A stretch of 64,000 bases of DNA from Sphaerochaeta globosa str. Buddy (GTDB lineage: Bacteria > Spirochaetota > Spirochaetia > Sphaerochaetales > Sphaerochaetaceae): the NCBI RefSeq assembly GCF_000190435.1, contig NC_015152.1, forward strand, positions 1,866,458-1,930,457. The letters run 5' to 3'. Below, piece after piece: positions 34,965 to 43,225 of the stretch (positions within the stretch are counted from its first letter, which is position 1; the number at the start of each line of letters is the position of its first letter). The notes beneath the pieces are model-generated. The model had not been told where the DNA came from. It saw nothing but the letters and a program-made list of their open reading frames with translations, and ran no database searches. Made by a program: the position numbers and the translations under genes.

Positions 34965-35605
34965 TAAATACCCTGACCCTTATGAGCACGCCACAGTTTC
35001 TCAAACGAGATGATCTGATCTGCACATCCTTCGATACCCAGCATGCCGCTGTCCAAACTCAAATCGTACGTCCGACACATGCCCCACTTCCGGTCACTGT
35101 AGTAGTTGTAGAAGTTTGCACGCTGCTTGTCTGCCTTCAGACAAACATCCTCTGCCTTGTTCTCAGGGACTTCGTACACGCGTACCGCCCTTTCAACTCG
35201 GTTTTTCAGGTCGGCATGTACGAAAATGTTCACAACATTGTCCATATCCCTGAGAATATAGTCGGCGCAGCGGCCTACGATGACGCAGGAGCCCTCTGAG
35301 GCTAGACGCTTGATCGTTTTGCTCTGGATAAGGAACAGCTGGTCGTTCAACGGCATTTCCGTTACACCCAACGCCCCGCTGGCCATAGGATAGTTGCCCA
35401 TCACCAATGAATAGAAGATGCTGCTGGTGGCTTTCTCATCCGCATTCGAGAACAGGGCCTCGCTCAGTCCGCTGTCGCGGGCGCTGATGGCGATGAGTTC
35501 CTTATCGTAGAAGGGTATGCCAAGCTTCTCTGCCAAGGTTTTCCCTACCTGCCTGCCTCCGCTTCCGAATTGTCTGCCGATTGTAAACACTACGTTTGTA
35601 CTCAT
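34964..35605 (-). CDS. Cytidylate kinase-like protein
   Basis: A 213-residue P-loop protein of the cytidylate-kinase-like family. The start at 35605 gives MSTNVVFTIGRQFGSGGRQVGKTLAEKLG (seen in parts), in which GRQFGSGGRQVGK is the phosphate-binding loop. Further marks are YDKELI, GRCADYILRD, and an NRVERAVRVYE-type Arg-rich lid. Unlike Cmk, members of this family have no proven substrate. Transcribed with the yhcH-like gene; divergent from the epimerase-like gene, with an intervening promoter region of about 110 bases. Confidence 0.8.
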   Translation of the reverse strand: MSTNVVFTIGRQFGSGGRQVGKTLAEKLGIPFYDKELIAISARDSGLSEALFSNADEKATSSIFYSLVMGNYPMASGALGVTEMPLNDQLFLIQSKTIKRLASEGSCVIVGRCADYILRDMDNVVNIFVHADLKNRVERAVRVYEVPENKAEDVCLKADKQRANFYNYYSDRKWGMCRTYDLSLDSGMLGIEGCADQIISFEKLWRAHKGQGI

Positions 35606-35714
35606 ATGCAGGTTCCTCCACTGCCTACAGTATACCACATACGCACTAGGTATGCCTAAGGGAACTTGCAACAAGGCAGAAGTTGCCGTAGGATGCCTGT
35701 AAGGGAGAAATTGC

Positions 35715-36578
35715 ATGATTACCTTACACCAGAACAATCTCGTAATGGAAATTTCAGAAGTGGGTGCCGAGATTCACTCACTGTACAACACACACACCAA
35801 TATCCAGTATATCTTTGATGGCAACCCCGTCTATTGGGCTCGTCATACCCCGCTGCTCTTTCCCGTAACAGGACCGCTCAAAGATGGCAAAGTACAAGCA
35901 AAAGGCAAAACCTATGCTATGCCGGTCAATGGATTTGCCCGCGACCTGCAATTCGATGTTGTCACCCAGAAAAAGAATGAGGCAACGTTTGTCTTGCATG
36001 CAAACGAGCAAACCCGTGCCTTCTACCCCTATGAGTTCAGCCTGACGGTCACCCATACCCTATTGGACAACGGCTACAGCAGCAAAGCCGTCATTACCGC
36101 CAAGGAAGCTTTATCCTGCACCTTCGGATGGCACCCTGCTTTCAGTTTGGCTATGAACGGCCCCGATGCTCCGCTACAATCGTATTATATCGAGTTTGAA
36201 ACACAGGAGAGTGCAGACCGCCTCTATCCGGTACAGGGAATTTTTGCCAAGCAGGCAGGCTTTCTGGACAAGCAAAGCACCCTCGCTCTCAGCCTACAAG
36301 AGTTGGACAAGGGTCCGATCGTTCTCAACGGCCTGAAAAGCCGCTTTGTCAGCCTGAAAAGCAAGAACGGCAAGGCAGGAGTCACCATCGACCGGGGGGA
36401 TCTTCCCACCCTGGTCATCTGGACGAAGGAAAAAGCCCAGGCTCCCTATGTCTGCGTAGAACCGATGTACAGTTTTCAGGATGCCAGCCGTAAGAGTGAG
36501 CTTTCAGAAATGGAAGGAATGATGCACCTGGCGCAAGGAGAAAGCAGAACCTTCTGCAATACCTTCACCGTGTTCTAG
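35715..36578 (+). CDS. Aldose 1-epimerase family protein
   Basis: A 287-residue GalM-fold protein (LacX-like branch) with AAGGGAG upstream. It starts with the family beta-strand pattern (EISEVGAEIHSLYN), and has HGFAR-equivalent NGFARDLQF, an aromatic GWHPAFSLA with the likely catalytic His, and a late VCVEPMYSFQD with the likely catalytic Glu. Substrate unknown; hexose or hexose-phosphate mutarotation is expected. Ends 4 nt inside the convergent HemA-cyclase gene. Confidence 0.85.
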   Translation: MITLHQNNLVMEISEVGAEIHSLYNTHTNIQYIFDGNPVYWARHTPLLFPVTGPLKDGKVQAKGKTYAMPVNGFARDLQFDVVTQKKNEATFVLHANEQTRAFYPYEFSLTVTHTLLDNGYSSKAVITAKEALSCTFGWHPAFSLAMNGPDAPLQSYYIEFETQESADRLYPVQGIFAKQAGFLDKQSTLALSLQELDKGPIVLNGLKSRFVSLKSKNGKAGVTIDRGDLPTLVIWTKEKAQAPYVCVEPMYSFQDASRKSELSEMEGMMHLAQGESRTFCNTFTVF

Positions 36579-38281
36579 ACCTCATAGGTCGCAACCACTC
36601 TTGCAGGGGCGCCGTCTGCATGCGTAAAAAAGAGTGGGAGGGCCGTCAGTTGTACCGAGCGGTGGAGAATGCGTTCGAGGTTCACCAGATTCTCGAGAAT
36701 GAGGGCTCCACCGCCCAGCATGATATGATGGATGGGAAAGGACAGATCCCCATCACGGTCACAGTTGGCCGTGTCAAAGCCCACGATTTGTATACCCCGC
36801 TCTACGAGGTAGGCTGCAGCCTCCTCATCCAAATAAGAGCCGCCTTTTGTGAAGAAAAGCACAGCATCACAACCGGATGGGATTGCCGACAAGGCATCGA
36901 TGCTGATGGTCCCAAGGTCAGCACAATCCAATACATAGGCTGTTGCAAAGAATCGCGAAACAGGAAATTCATCCAGATACAACCCTTGCTCGAGCATGTG
37001 GGCAGGACTATCCATATGCGTGCCTGCATGCGAACCGAATTGCAGGTGCGTCAACCGCCACCCTTCCCTTTCCAAGGTATGAAAGGCGGAAAGGACGACA
37101 GGGGGGTCCCCGGCATAGCTGCTCTGACCGTTTTCAAGCGGTTTGGTAAGATCAAGATGACAATACATTGACTGGGCCTTCTTTTGTGCATAGAGGTAAT
37201 GGCTGAAGGCTTTTCTTGCAGTCTCGTAGATGCTCGGACCCAAAACTGCCTTCTCTTCACCGAGAGCCTTCAGGGGAGCCTGCAGGCGGTACACCAAATC
37301 GTTTGCAGCATCGATGGCGAGATTCTGCAGTTCAGGCACCGCACTCCGATAGGCGATATACTGATCCACCTTGCGGCAGGCGATTTCAATGATTGCCAAG
37401 GCTTTTGAAGTTTGCTGCTCCCGCTGGACAAGAGGGATCGCCAAGTCTTCGATGCGGATCACCCCGTCTATACCGGGATCGATATCCCTGACCGGTGCCA
37501 GATCCAGGTAGAGGTGCGGCCCCTGTACCTGGTCTTTTCGTATCGTATACTCCATACCCTTGGTAGCGCTGATGACGACAAAGCACCTGGGCAGGTACGA
37601 AAACCGTTGGTCGTACGCTATGGCGTGCACCTTGGGAGGAAGCAACAGATCGACCTTATCGGTGTCACGAAACGTCATCCATATCACAAATCCTCGTTCT
37701 GCCAGATACGATGCGACCGAACGCGAAAGGGCACTGCTCCCCAGTACGAGAATCTGCTGTCCCGCATAGGGAGCGAGGAACCTATGTACGTACTCTGCCA
37801 CACTCTGGTCCACAATTTGCAGGTCGACCGTTGTCTGGACCTGTTTCGCCGTTGTAACGACTTCCCGCACCAAGTAAGCAAGCATCGAAGAAGCGCAACC
37901 GACCTGCACACTACGATTGAACGCTTGCTGTATTTGGCTGATAATCTGGTCTTCCCCGAAAAGGGGGCTGAGCAGTCCGCATGCCAAGGAAAAACAGTGC
38001 ATCAGACTCTCTTGCGCTTTGATGGTATACACCTCTTTGGCCCAAGCCAGCGGTGAAAGGGAGAGACCTCTGAGTAGGGGCTCTACAAGGCTGGTCCGAG
38101 GCTCCTCACACCAAAGCTCGATGCGGTCACAGGTACCAAGCAGCATGACCGACCGGCTCTGCGTCTGCTTCTTAATCTTGACACAAGCATCGCTAAGCCG
38201 TCCTTCCTCGAATGCAAAAACAGCTTGCTCTGGAGGGCTCAGATGGTCAAACCGAAGACCCACAATGGTAAAGGGAATCAC
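36575..38281 (-). CDS. Glutamyl-tRNA reductase-like protein fused to a cyclase/formamidase domain
   Basis: A 568-residue fusion. Residues 1-370 follow HemA from end to end: LLGTCDRIELW with the catalytic Cys at C51 (usual TCNR reads TCDR), GLLSPLFGEDQIISQI, REVVTTAKQVQT, an NADPH-binding region (~175-290; ILVLGSSALSRSVASYL) and the helical dimerisation tail. Residues ~373-568 are a cyclase-family domain (kynurenine formamidase-like) with the metal motif HAGTHMDSPAH (418-428). Both halves look complete. I know of no standard enzyme with this arrangement. Overlaps the glycosylase start region by 4 nt and the convergent epimerase by 4 nt. Confidence 0.85.
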   Translation of the reverse strand: MIPFTIVGLRFDHLSPPEQAVFAFEEGRLSDACVKIKKQTQSRSVMLLGTCDRIELWCEEPRTSLVEPLLRGLSLSPLAWAKEVYTIKAQESLMHCFSLACGLLSPLFGEDQIISQIQQAFNRSVQVGCASSMLAYLVREVVTTAKQVQTTVDLQIVDQSVAEYVHRFLAPYAGQQILVLGSSALSRSVASYLAERGFVIWMTFRDTDKVDLLLPPKVHAIAYDQRFSYLPRCFVVISATKGMEYTIRKDQVQGPHLYLDLAPVRDIDPGIDGVIRIEDLAIPLVQREQQTSKALAIIEIACRKVDQYIAYRSAVPELQNLAIDAANDLVYRLQAPLKALGEEKAVLGPSIYETARKAFSHYLYAQKKAQSMYCHLDLTKPLENGQSSYAGDPPVVLSAFHTLEREGWRLTHLQFGSHAGTHMDSPAHMLEQGLYLDEFPVSRFFATAYVLDCADLGTISIDALSAIPSGCDAVLFFTKGGSYLDEEAAAYLVERGIQIVGFDTANCDRDGDLSFPIHHIMLGGGALILENLVNLERILHRSVQLTALPLFFTHADGAPARVVATYEV

Positions 38282-39039
38282 GACCGGCCTCCTTGGGTGC
38301 GCTCATAGTGGAACAGGTACTGCTGGGCGAGTGCTGCGTAGGGTGCAAAGTAGGAAGCGTCTCGGCCGGGATAGTAGGTTTTCATTACCTTCAGCATCCA
38401 GGTATCCAAAGGAAAGGCCTGCTGTCGATGATACGCAAAAGCAAGGATGCACAAGGCCACCTTCGGCCCTACGCCCTTGATGGTTTGCAGCTCCTCGGAT
38501 GCCTTCTGATCGGAAAGAAGGGGAATGCCGGCAAGTATAGCATGGTTTTGTATGGCATCCAGCAGATAGGGAGCACGAAATCCCATGCCCAATGCACGCA
38601 GTTCCCTTTGTGTCACCCCTTGCAGGTGTTGAGGGCGCGGGAATGCATACCAAGGCCCTTCGATATGCGCCCCATACACCTCTGACAACTTCTGGTACAT
38701 CGATCTGATGCGCTTGATGTTGTTGTTCTGGCTGAGCAAGAAACTCATCAGAACCTCCCAGGGGTCCTGATTGAGTATATGGATTCCCCTATAGGACTGT
38801 ATTGCTTCAGAAAGATGCCCATCCAGAGAGCTCAGATGGGAGAGGGCCTTTTCATACTCCCAATCCATGTCGAAATAGTGACGAAGCTGTGGGTTGGAGG
38901 AAACTACGGTATGAAAGCTCTCTTCAGTGAAACTGACCAGTTCCTGATTCAGCACAGCCTGATAGATGCCATCCTGCTGTGTCCATGCAAAACTTTGGCC
39001 TGAGAATAGGGTTGCTTCTAGATGAATCGACGCACTCAT
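38278..39039 (-). CDS. ogg: 8-oxoguanine DNA glycosylase
   Basis: A 253-residue Ogg1-type HhH-GPD glycosylase; start chosen at 39039 (MSASIHLEATLFSGQSFAW) because the upstream frame lacks conserved sequence. The N-terminal domain has the SGQSFAW hallmark. HhH TIKGVGPKVA contains K193, and D212 in FPLDTWMLKV is the catalytic Asp; PYLLDAI lies between. No Fe-S cysteines, as expected. It is the upstream partner of the HemA-cyclase fusion (4-nt overlap). Confidence 0.88.
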   Translation of the reverse strand: MSASIHLEATLFSGQSFAWTQQDGIYQAVLNQELVSFTEESFHTVVSSNPQLRHYFDMDWEYEKALSHLSSLDGHLSEAIQSYRGIHILNQDPWEVLMSFLLSQNNNIKRIRSMYQKLSEVYGAHIEGPWYAFPRPQHLQGVTQRELRALGMGFRAPYLLDAIQNHAILAGIPLLSDQKASEELQTIKGVGPKVALCILAFAYHRQQAFPLDTWMLKVMKTYYPGRDASYFAPYAALAQQYLFHYERTQGGRS

Positions 39040-39112
39040 GTGGCTACTGTAGCAAAGCGCTGAAGCTAATGCAAGCAAAGCGAACCAGTATAGACAACAC
39101 AGGAGGCATTGC

Positions 39113-39757
39113 ATGGAAACCCTGCAGCAAATCCGTTATGAACATCTGATTGCACAGAGTGGCTCCCTGCTGGGGCTGTTCGATGTGGGCCAGCTGAAAC
39201 AACTAGGCAGGATTGAAGCCTCGTTACCACCCCGTGACTTTTCCTTGCTCTACCCTTTCAGTTTTGCAGATCTGCACCTCTATGACTATCCACTTCTGGC
39301 ACACAAATTTGCATCGCTGAGTGAAATCGAACAATGTCGAGTACTCGATGTTGCATTGGAACTGGCAACTGAGCATGAGGGAAAAGCCTTGGTAGCGGTA
39401 TCATATCAGAGTGGGAACGCCATCCTGCTTGCCCTGGGAACACAATCGGACAGGCTTACTGAGCTTTCCATCAAGTACCTGGAAAGCCCGTTGCTGCAGG
39501 CAATGGTCGATTCAGCGTTTGAGCCGGATTTGTACAGACTCCTTAGGCAAGCAAAAGTGGCTTTGGAAAGCGGGGTGAGAGAATCGTTGGAACTGGGGTT
39601 GTTTGAAGTAGCATGCAGTGAAGAGTTTTTCATCGAGAAGGTACTCAGCTTCCCCCTGTCGGCAGCGTTCGCACTGGATTGGGGCCCGGACAAGGACAGT
39701 TTCAAACGAATGAAACCTACCTACCTTCACGAAGCGACTGTTTGCTCACTTCGATAA
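39113..39757 (+). CDS. Hypothetical protein, 214 aa
   Basis: Strong ribosome-binding site (AGGAGG) before the ATG. Mixed alpha/beta, mildly acidic, with no membrane segment or recognised motif. The middle part (LVAVSYQSGNAILLALGT) resembles a beta-hairpin, and the C-terminal half is leucine-rich helix. It starts 74 bases from the divergent glycosylase gene, and its end overlaps the convergent gene by 41 nt. Confidence 0.65.
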   Translation: METLQQIRYEHLIAQSGSLLGLFDVGQLKQLGRIEASLPPRDFSLLYPFSFADLHLYDYPLLAHKFASLSEIEQCRVLDVALELATEHEGKALVAVSYQSGNAILLALGTQSDRLTELSIKYLESPLLQAMVDSAFEPDLYRLLRQAKVALESGVRESLELGLFEVACSEEFFIEKVLSFPLSAAFALDWGPDKDSFKRMKPTYLHEATVCSLR

Positions 39758-40157
39758 AGCCGTTGAATAGGGCCGAGAAGGTTCCATTTTGGCTGGGAAG
39801 GGAGAGGTTTTGTGATTTTGTATTGATGAACATCACCGGGGCGTACATGACCAAGGCTTCTTCCGACCGGGCATACTTGAGCACCTCAAGGCCAACATCG
39901 TCGCTGAGTTGGGGAATATGCGGGTACATAGCGGCCTCTACCACGACCCACCACAAGCACTCCCCTTTTTTGAAGGCCTTCAGCTGAGGGAAGCGGGTCG
40001 GGCTTCCACTCTGAAAAAGGATTTTGTACTCTTGCTGCGCCAACGTCCGCTCGATATGGGCAACACCCATCGAGTGAAGCTCATTCGGACTCAGCAACCG
40101 ATAGGAAGCAGCCGTTCGGGCTGCTTGGATACCTGGATACCTGAACAGCTCTCTCAT
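39717..40157 (-). CDS. Hypothetical protein, 146 aa
   Basis: A soluble, basic protein with no recognised family. Notable stretches are FKKGECLWWVVVEAAMYPHIPQ and a C-terminal SALFNGFIEVSKQSLREGR (in part). No good ribosome-binding site. Lies downstream of cysK on the same strand with a 29-base gap, so it may be co-transcribed with it. Confidence 0.6.
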   Translation of the reverse strand: MRELFRYPGIQAARTAASYRLLSPNELHSMGVAHIERTLAQQEYKILFQSGSPTRFPQLKAFKKGECLWWVVVEAAMYPHIPQLSDDVGLEVLKYARSEEALVMYAPVMFINTKSQNLSLPSQNGTFSALFNGFIEVSKQSLREGR

Positions 40158-40186
40158 ACCCTATTGTACCACGGATGTCCAGCTTC

Positions 40187-41116
40187 TCAAGCCTCGTCGA
40201 ACAGCCAGGTCGAAAGATACCGCTCTCCACTGTCGGGGAGCAATACCACGATAGTCTTGCCCGCCCATTCGTCTTTCTGTGCATAGGAAAGTGCAGCACT
40301 TAAGGCGGCACCGCTGGATATACCAACAAGCAGGCCGTCCAGCTTGGCAGCCTGTCTGGCAGCATCCCCGGCTTTTGCATCCTCTACCGTGCAAATCTCA
40401 TCGATGACCGAGCGATCGAGGGTATTGGGAACAAACCCTGCACCGATTCCCTGGATTTTATGCGGTCCGCCATACCCTTCACTGAGCACGGGACTGGTTG
40501 CAGGCTCGACAGCCACAATCTTGACCGACGGATTCTTCTCCTTAAGGTAGCGACCCACTCCCGTTATGGTTCCACCGGTACCAACCCCCGCAATAAAGAG
40601 ATCAACATTCTCACCGCTGTCCGCCCATATTTCCGGACCGGTTGTCGCATAATGGACACTTGGATTGTCTGGATTCTCGAATTGGGAGGGAATGAACGAG
40701 TGTTTCGTATGGCGGGCAATTTCTTCTGCCTTGGCAATGGCACCCTTCATTCCAAGCGAGCCATCGGTAAGAACAAGTTCCGCACCCAAAGCAGAGAGCA
40801 ACTTCCGTCTTTCAATGCTCATGGTCTCGGGCATGGTGATGATAAGGCGGTAGCCCTTCACTGCGGCAATATAGGCAAGCCCTACACCGGTGTTTCCGCT
40901 GGTAGGTTCGATGATGACCGAACCGCTGGTAAGCAGACCACGTTTTTCCGCCCCTTCGATCATCGCCAAGGCGATACGATCCTTCACGCTGGAAAGCGGA
41001 TTGAAACTCTCCACCTTCACCAAAATGGTTGCTTTGGTAGTATTGAGCCGATTGAGACGGATCAAAGGGGTATTGCCAATTTTCTCCGTGATGTTCTGAT
41101 ATATGTGTGTACTCAT
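40187..41116 (-). CDS. cysK: Cysteine synthase A (O-acetylserine sulfhydrylase)
   Basis: A 309-residue PLP enzyme that makes cysteine from O-acetylserine and sulfide. PLP lysine K45 is in SSVKDR, the substrate loop is PTSGNTG, the phosphate-binding loop GTGGTITG, and SSGAALSA follows. Length typical. RBS AGGAGG; its promoter sits in the 92-bp gap after two Rrf2 regulators on the same strand, one of which may be its CymR-like repressor. Confidence 0.95.
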   Translation of the reverse strand: MSTHIYQNITEKIGNTPLIRLNRLNTTKATILVKVESFNPLSSVKDRIALAMIEGAEKRGLLTSGSVIIEPTSGNTGVGLAYIAAVKGYRLIITMPETMSIERRKLLSALGAELVLTDGSLGMKGAIAKAEEIARHTKHSFIPSQFENPDNPSVHYATTGPEIWADSGENVDLFIAGVGTGGTITGVGRYLKEKNPSVKIVAVEPATSPVLSEGYGGPHKIQGIGAGFVPNTLDRSVIDEICTVEDAKAGDAARQAAKLDGLLVGISSGAALSAALSYAQKDEWAGKTIVVLLPDSGERYLSTWLFDEA

Positions 41117-41169
41117 GGTTCGGGGCCTCCTACGGCTGGTTTTTATATCCTAGTATTGTTGTAGATATA

Positions 41170-41198
41170 ATAGTAATTTCAGGAGGCGTTTTCGTCAA
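41170..41198 (-). promoter_or_regulatory. Probable cysK promoter
   Basis: On the minus strand TTGACG (41193-41198) and TACTAT (41170-41175) are 17 bp apart. ATACTAGG-containing AT-rich sequence just downstream could be a regulator site; it shares CCTAGTA with the sodA palindrome but is not a full inverted repeat. Confidence 0.5.
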
Positions 41199-41208
41199 GC
41201 CCCCGCCC

Positions 41209-41625
41209 CTAGATGACGTAGGTGAACCACGCAGCCTTGGTTACATCGGCCAACGTCAATCCCTCAAAGACTTTCTTCACCTCTTGGTCGAGCTTCTGAT
41301 AGACATGCAATCTGATGACACGCTCGATGGCATTCTCCTCGCCTTGCACGGGCTCCTCAAAACAGATGTTGCCCTCCAAGAGATCAAGCACATCGTAAAT
41401 CATCATGGATGCAGGACTGCGTTCAAGCAGATACCCACCACCCGATCCTTTGACCGAAGTCAAAAAGCCACCCCGGGTAAGCAGCAAAGCCACTTGCTGA
41501 AGGTATTTCTCACTGAGGTCCTGCCGCTTGGCCACGACCGTGAGAGCGATGGGTCCCTCATTGGAATGCTCGGCGATGTCAACGAGCAGTCTCAGACCGT
41601 ACCGACCTCGTGTTGAAATTTTCAT
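41209..41625 (-). CDS. Rrf2-family regulator without Fe-S cysteines (CymR-like)
   Basis: A 138-residue winged-helix regulator starting MKISTRGRYGLRLLVDIA, the classic Rrf2 N-terminus, with recognition helix DLSEKYLQQVALLL and wing GSGGGYLLER. The three-cysteine cluster motif of IscR/NsrR is absent, as in CymR, which controls cysteine genes. It overlaps the second Rrf2 gene by 4 nt and precedes cysK, so regulation of sulfur assimilation is likely but inferred. Confidence 0.82.
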   Translation of the reverse strand: MKISTRGRYGLRLLVDIAEHSNEGPIALTVVAKRQDLSEKYLQQVALLLTRGGFLTSVKGSGGGYLLERSPASMMIYDVLDLLEGNICFEEPVQGEENAIERVIRLHVYQKLDQEVKKVFEGLTLADVTKAAWFTYVI

Positions 41626-42029
41626 ATGCCACCCCCCGCTTCACTCTCCACCAAATGAGAGGCGAGTTCATCAATGGTGACTTGGCTGGTAAAATCCACA
41701 ACGGTGCTTTGCAACATGGTCCAAATCTGATGCGTCTTGCAGGCATCGGTCCTGGGGCAGTTTCGGCAGGGAACCGGCTCGAAATCACCCTCACTGGCAG
41801 AAAGCACCTCAGCGCAGGTGATGCCGCTCTTCGCAAGGCGATAGCCACCCTGTACACCGCGCTCTGCTTGCACAAGACCGGCACGGCGAAGAGGAATCAT
41901 CAGTTGCTCAAGATATCCACTGCTGATACCGGTGGCCTCGCTGATACTACGTATACTGCAGTTTTCCCTACACGTGGCTAAATACACCATGGTCTGAAGG
42001 GAGTACCTACCTTTTGTCGATAATTTCAT
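41622..42029 (-). CDS. Rrf2-family regulator with cysteine cluster (IscR/NsrR-like)
   Basis: A 135-residue Rrf2 protein (MKLSTKGRYSLQTMVYLA; GYLEQLMIPLRRAGL; GVQGGYRLAK). The sequence PCRNCPRTDACKTH gives three closely spaced cysteines, as in Rrf2 regulators that bind an iron-sulfur cluster, so sensing iron-sulfur status, NO or redox is likely. First of two tandem Rrf2 genes (4-nt overlap). The 153 bases upstream, shared with the divergent abrB-like gene, are AT-rich and may contain their promoters. Confidence 0.85.
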   Translation of the reverse strand: MKLSTKGRYSLQTMVYLATCRENCSIRSISEATGISSGYLEQLMIPLRRAGLVQAERGVQGGYRLAKSGITCAEVLSASEGDFEPVPCRNCPRTDACKTHQIWTMLQSTVVDFTSQVTIDELASHLVESEAGGGI

Positions 42030-42182
42030 ATCTAGAAGGTATCAGTACCATAGATGCACGTCAAGCTCTCTGGAAGGCTATCAATGTTTCTCTAAAGCAA
42101 ATCTTGTGATACAATCAGCACCTGATAGGGGTTGCCACTGCAACAGCCTTCCTTACTCCATTTCAAATTGCAAGGATTCCTT

Positions 42183-43223
42183 ATGAATTTACTTCTTCTT
42201 GTTCTACTGCATGTGGTGGGAGCCGTTGGTGGTTTGTTGCTCAGAAAATTCCGACTTCCTGCTGGGGCCCTTGTGGGTGCCATGCTTGCAGTCATGCTGT
42301 TCAACAGTTTTTCCACCATGCTGCCAGCCTATCCCTATACCTTGCGAATCGTAGTACAGATTATTTCCGGACTGGTCATCGGAACCCGGTTTTCACGCTC
42401 CGATGTTCAATCACTGAAGACAATGGCAGTGCCGGTCATCGTCTTGGTCACCGTCCTTTTGGCAACAAACCTGGTTTTCGCCTTCATCATGGAAGACACA
42501 ACAGTGCTGAGCTTCATGACTTCGTTCTTTGCCTGCGCCCCCGGTGGAGTCTCCGACCTCGCCTTGGTGGCAACCGACTTCGGAGCGGTGATGGAGCATG
42601 TTGCCCTCCTGCAGCTCTTTAGGCTCACCTTGGTAATCATCGTATTCCCCCCGATGATCAGATCCATGCTTAAAATCAAGCATCCACCTTTTGATAGTGA
42701 ACAAAAGGTAAATCAGGGCACACAGAAACGTACAAAAACCTTGCTGCACTATATCCTGACGTTTGCCTGCGCCTTGGGCGGGGGGTTGCTTCTGTATGTG
42801 CTCAACGTTCCGGCAGGAGCAATTCTCGGTTCCATCATAGCAGTCGCCATCCTGAATATCGTCGGCCAAAATGCTTGCTATCCGAGCAAAGTCAAAGTAC
42901 TGGTACAGATTTTTGCCGGCACGTACATCGGCAGTAAAATTACCGCCCAAACCTTTATGGAAGTGGATATTCTGATCGTCCCTGCCCTCATTCTTACTGT
43001 CGAACTGTTTGTCATGGCCTTTTTGAGCGCTTTCATCCTACATAAGGTGTGCAAGATGGATTGGGCCACCGCGCTTTTCTCCTCCACCCCCGGAGGCATC
43101 CAGGAGATGGGGTTGATCAGTGATGAGCTGGGATTGGAAACCCCCAAAATCGTCCTGATGCATACGTTCCGCATTTTGGCCGTTTTGGGGGTACTTCCCG
43201 TACTCGCCGGGATGTTTGGTTGA
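42183..43223 (+). CDS. AbrB-family membrane protein
   Basis: A 346-residue polytopic membrane protein with internal duplication: GALVGAMLAVML and GAILGSIIAVAIL in equivalent places, and CAPGGVSDLALVATDFG and STPGGIQEMGLISDELG in the two halves. This is the AbrB (formerly ammonia-monooxygenase-like) family plan, with about 10 spans. The start at 42183 gives MNLLLLVLLHVVG; ORF continues upstream without a site. Substrate is not known for the family. Divergent from the Rrf2 pair. Confidence 0.82.
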   Translation: MNLLLLVLLHVVGAVGGLLLRKFRLPAGALVGAMLAVMLFNSFSTMLPAYPYTLRIVVQIISGLVIGTRFSRSDVQSLKTMAVPVIVLVTVLLATNLVFAFIMEDTTVLSFMTSFFACAPGGVSDLALVATDFGAVMEHVALLQLFRLTLVIIVFPPMIRSMLKIKHPPFDSEQKVNQGTQKRTKTLLHYILTFACALGGGLLLYVLNVPAGAILGSIIAVAILNIVGQNACYPSKVKVLVQIFAGTYIGSKITAQTFMEVDILIVPALILTVELFVMAFLSAFILHKVCKMDWATALFSSTPGGIQEMGLISDELGLETPKIVLMHTFRILAVLGVLPVLAGMFG

Positions 43224-43225
43224 AA

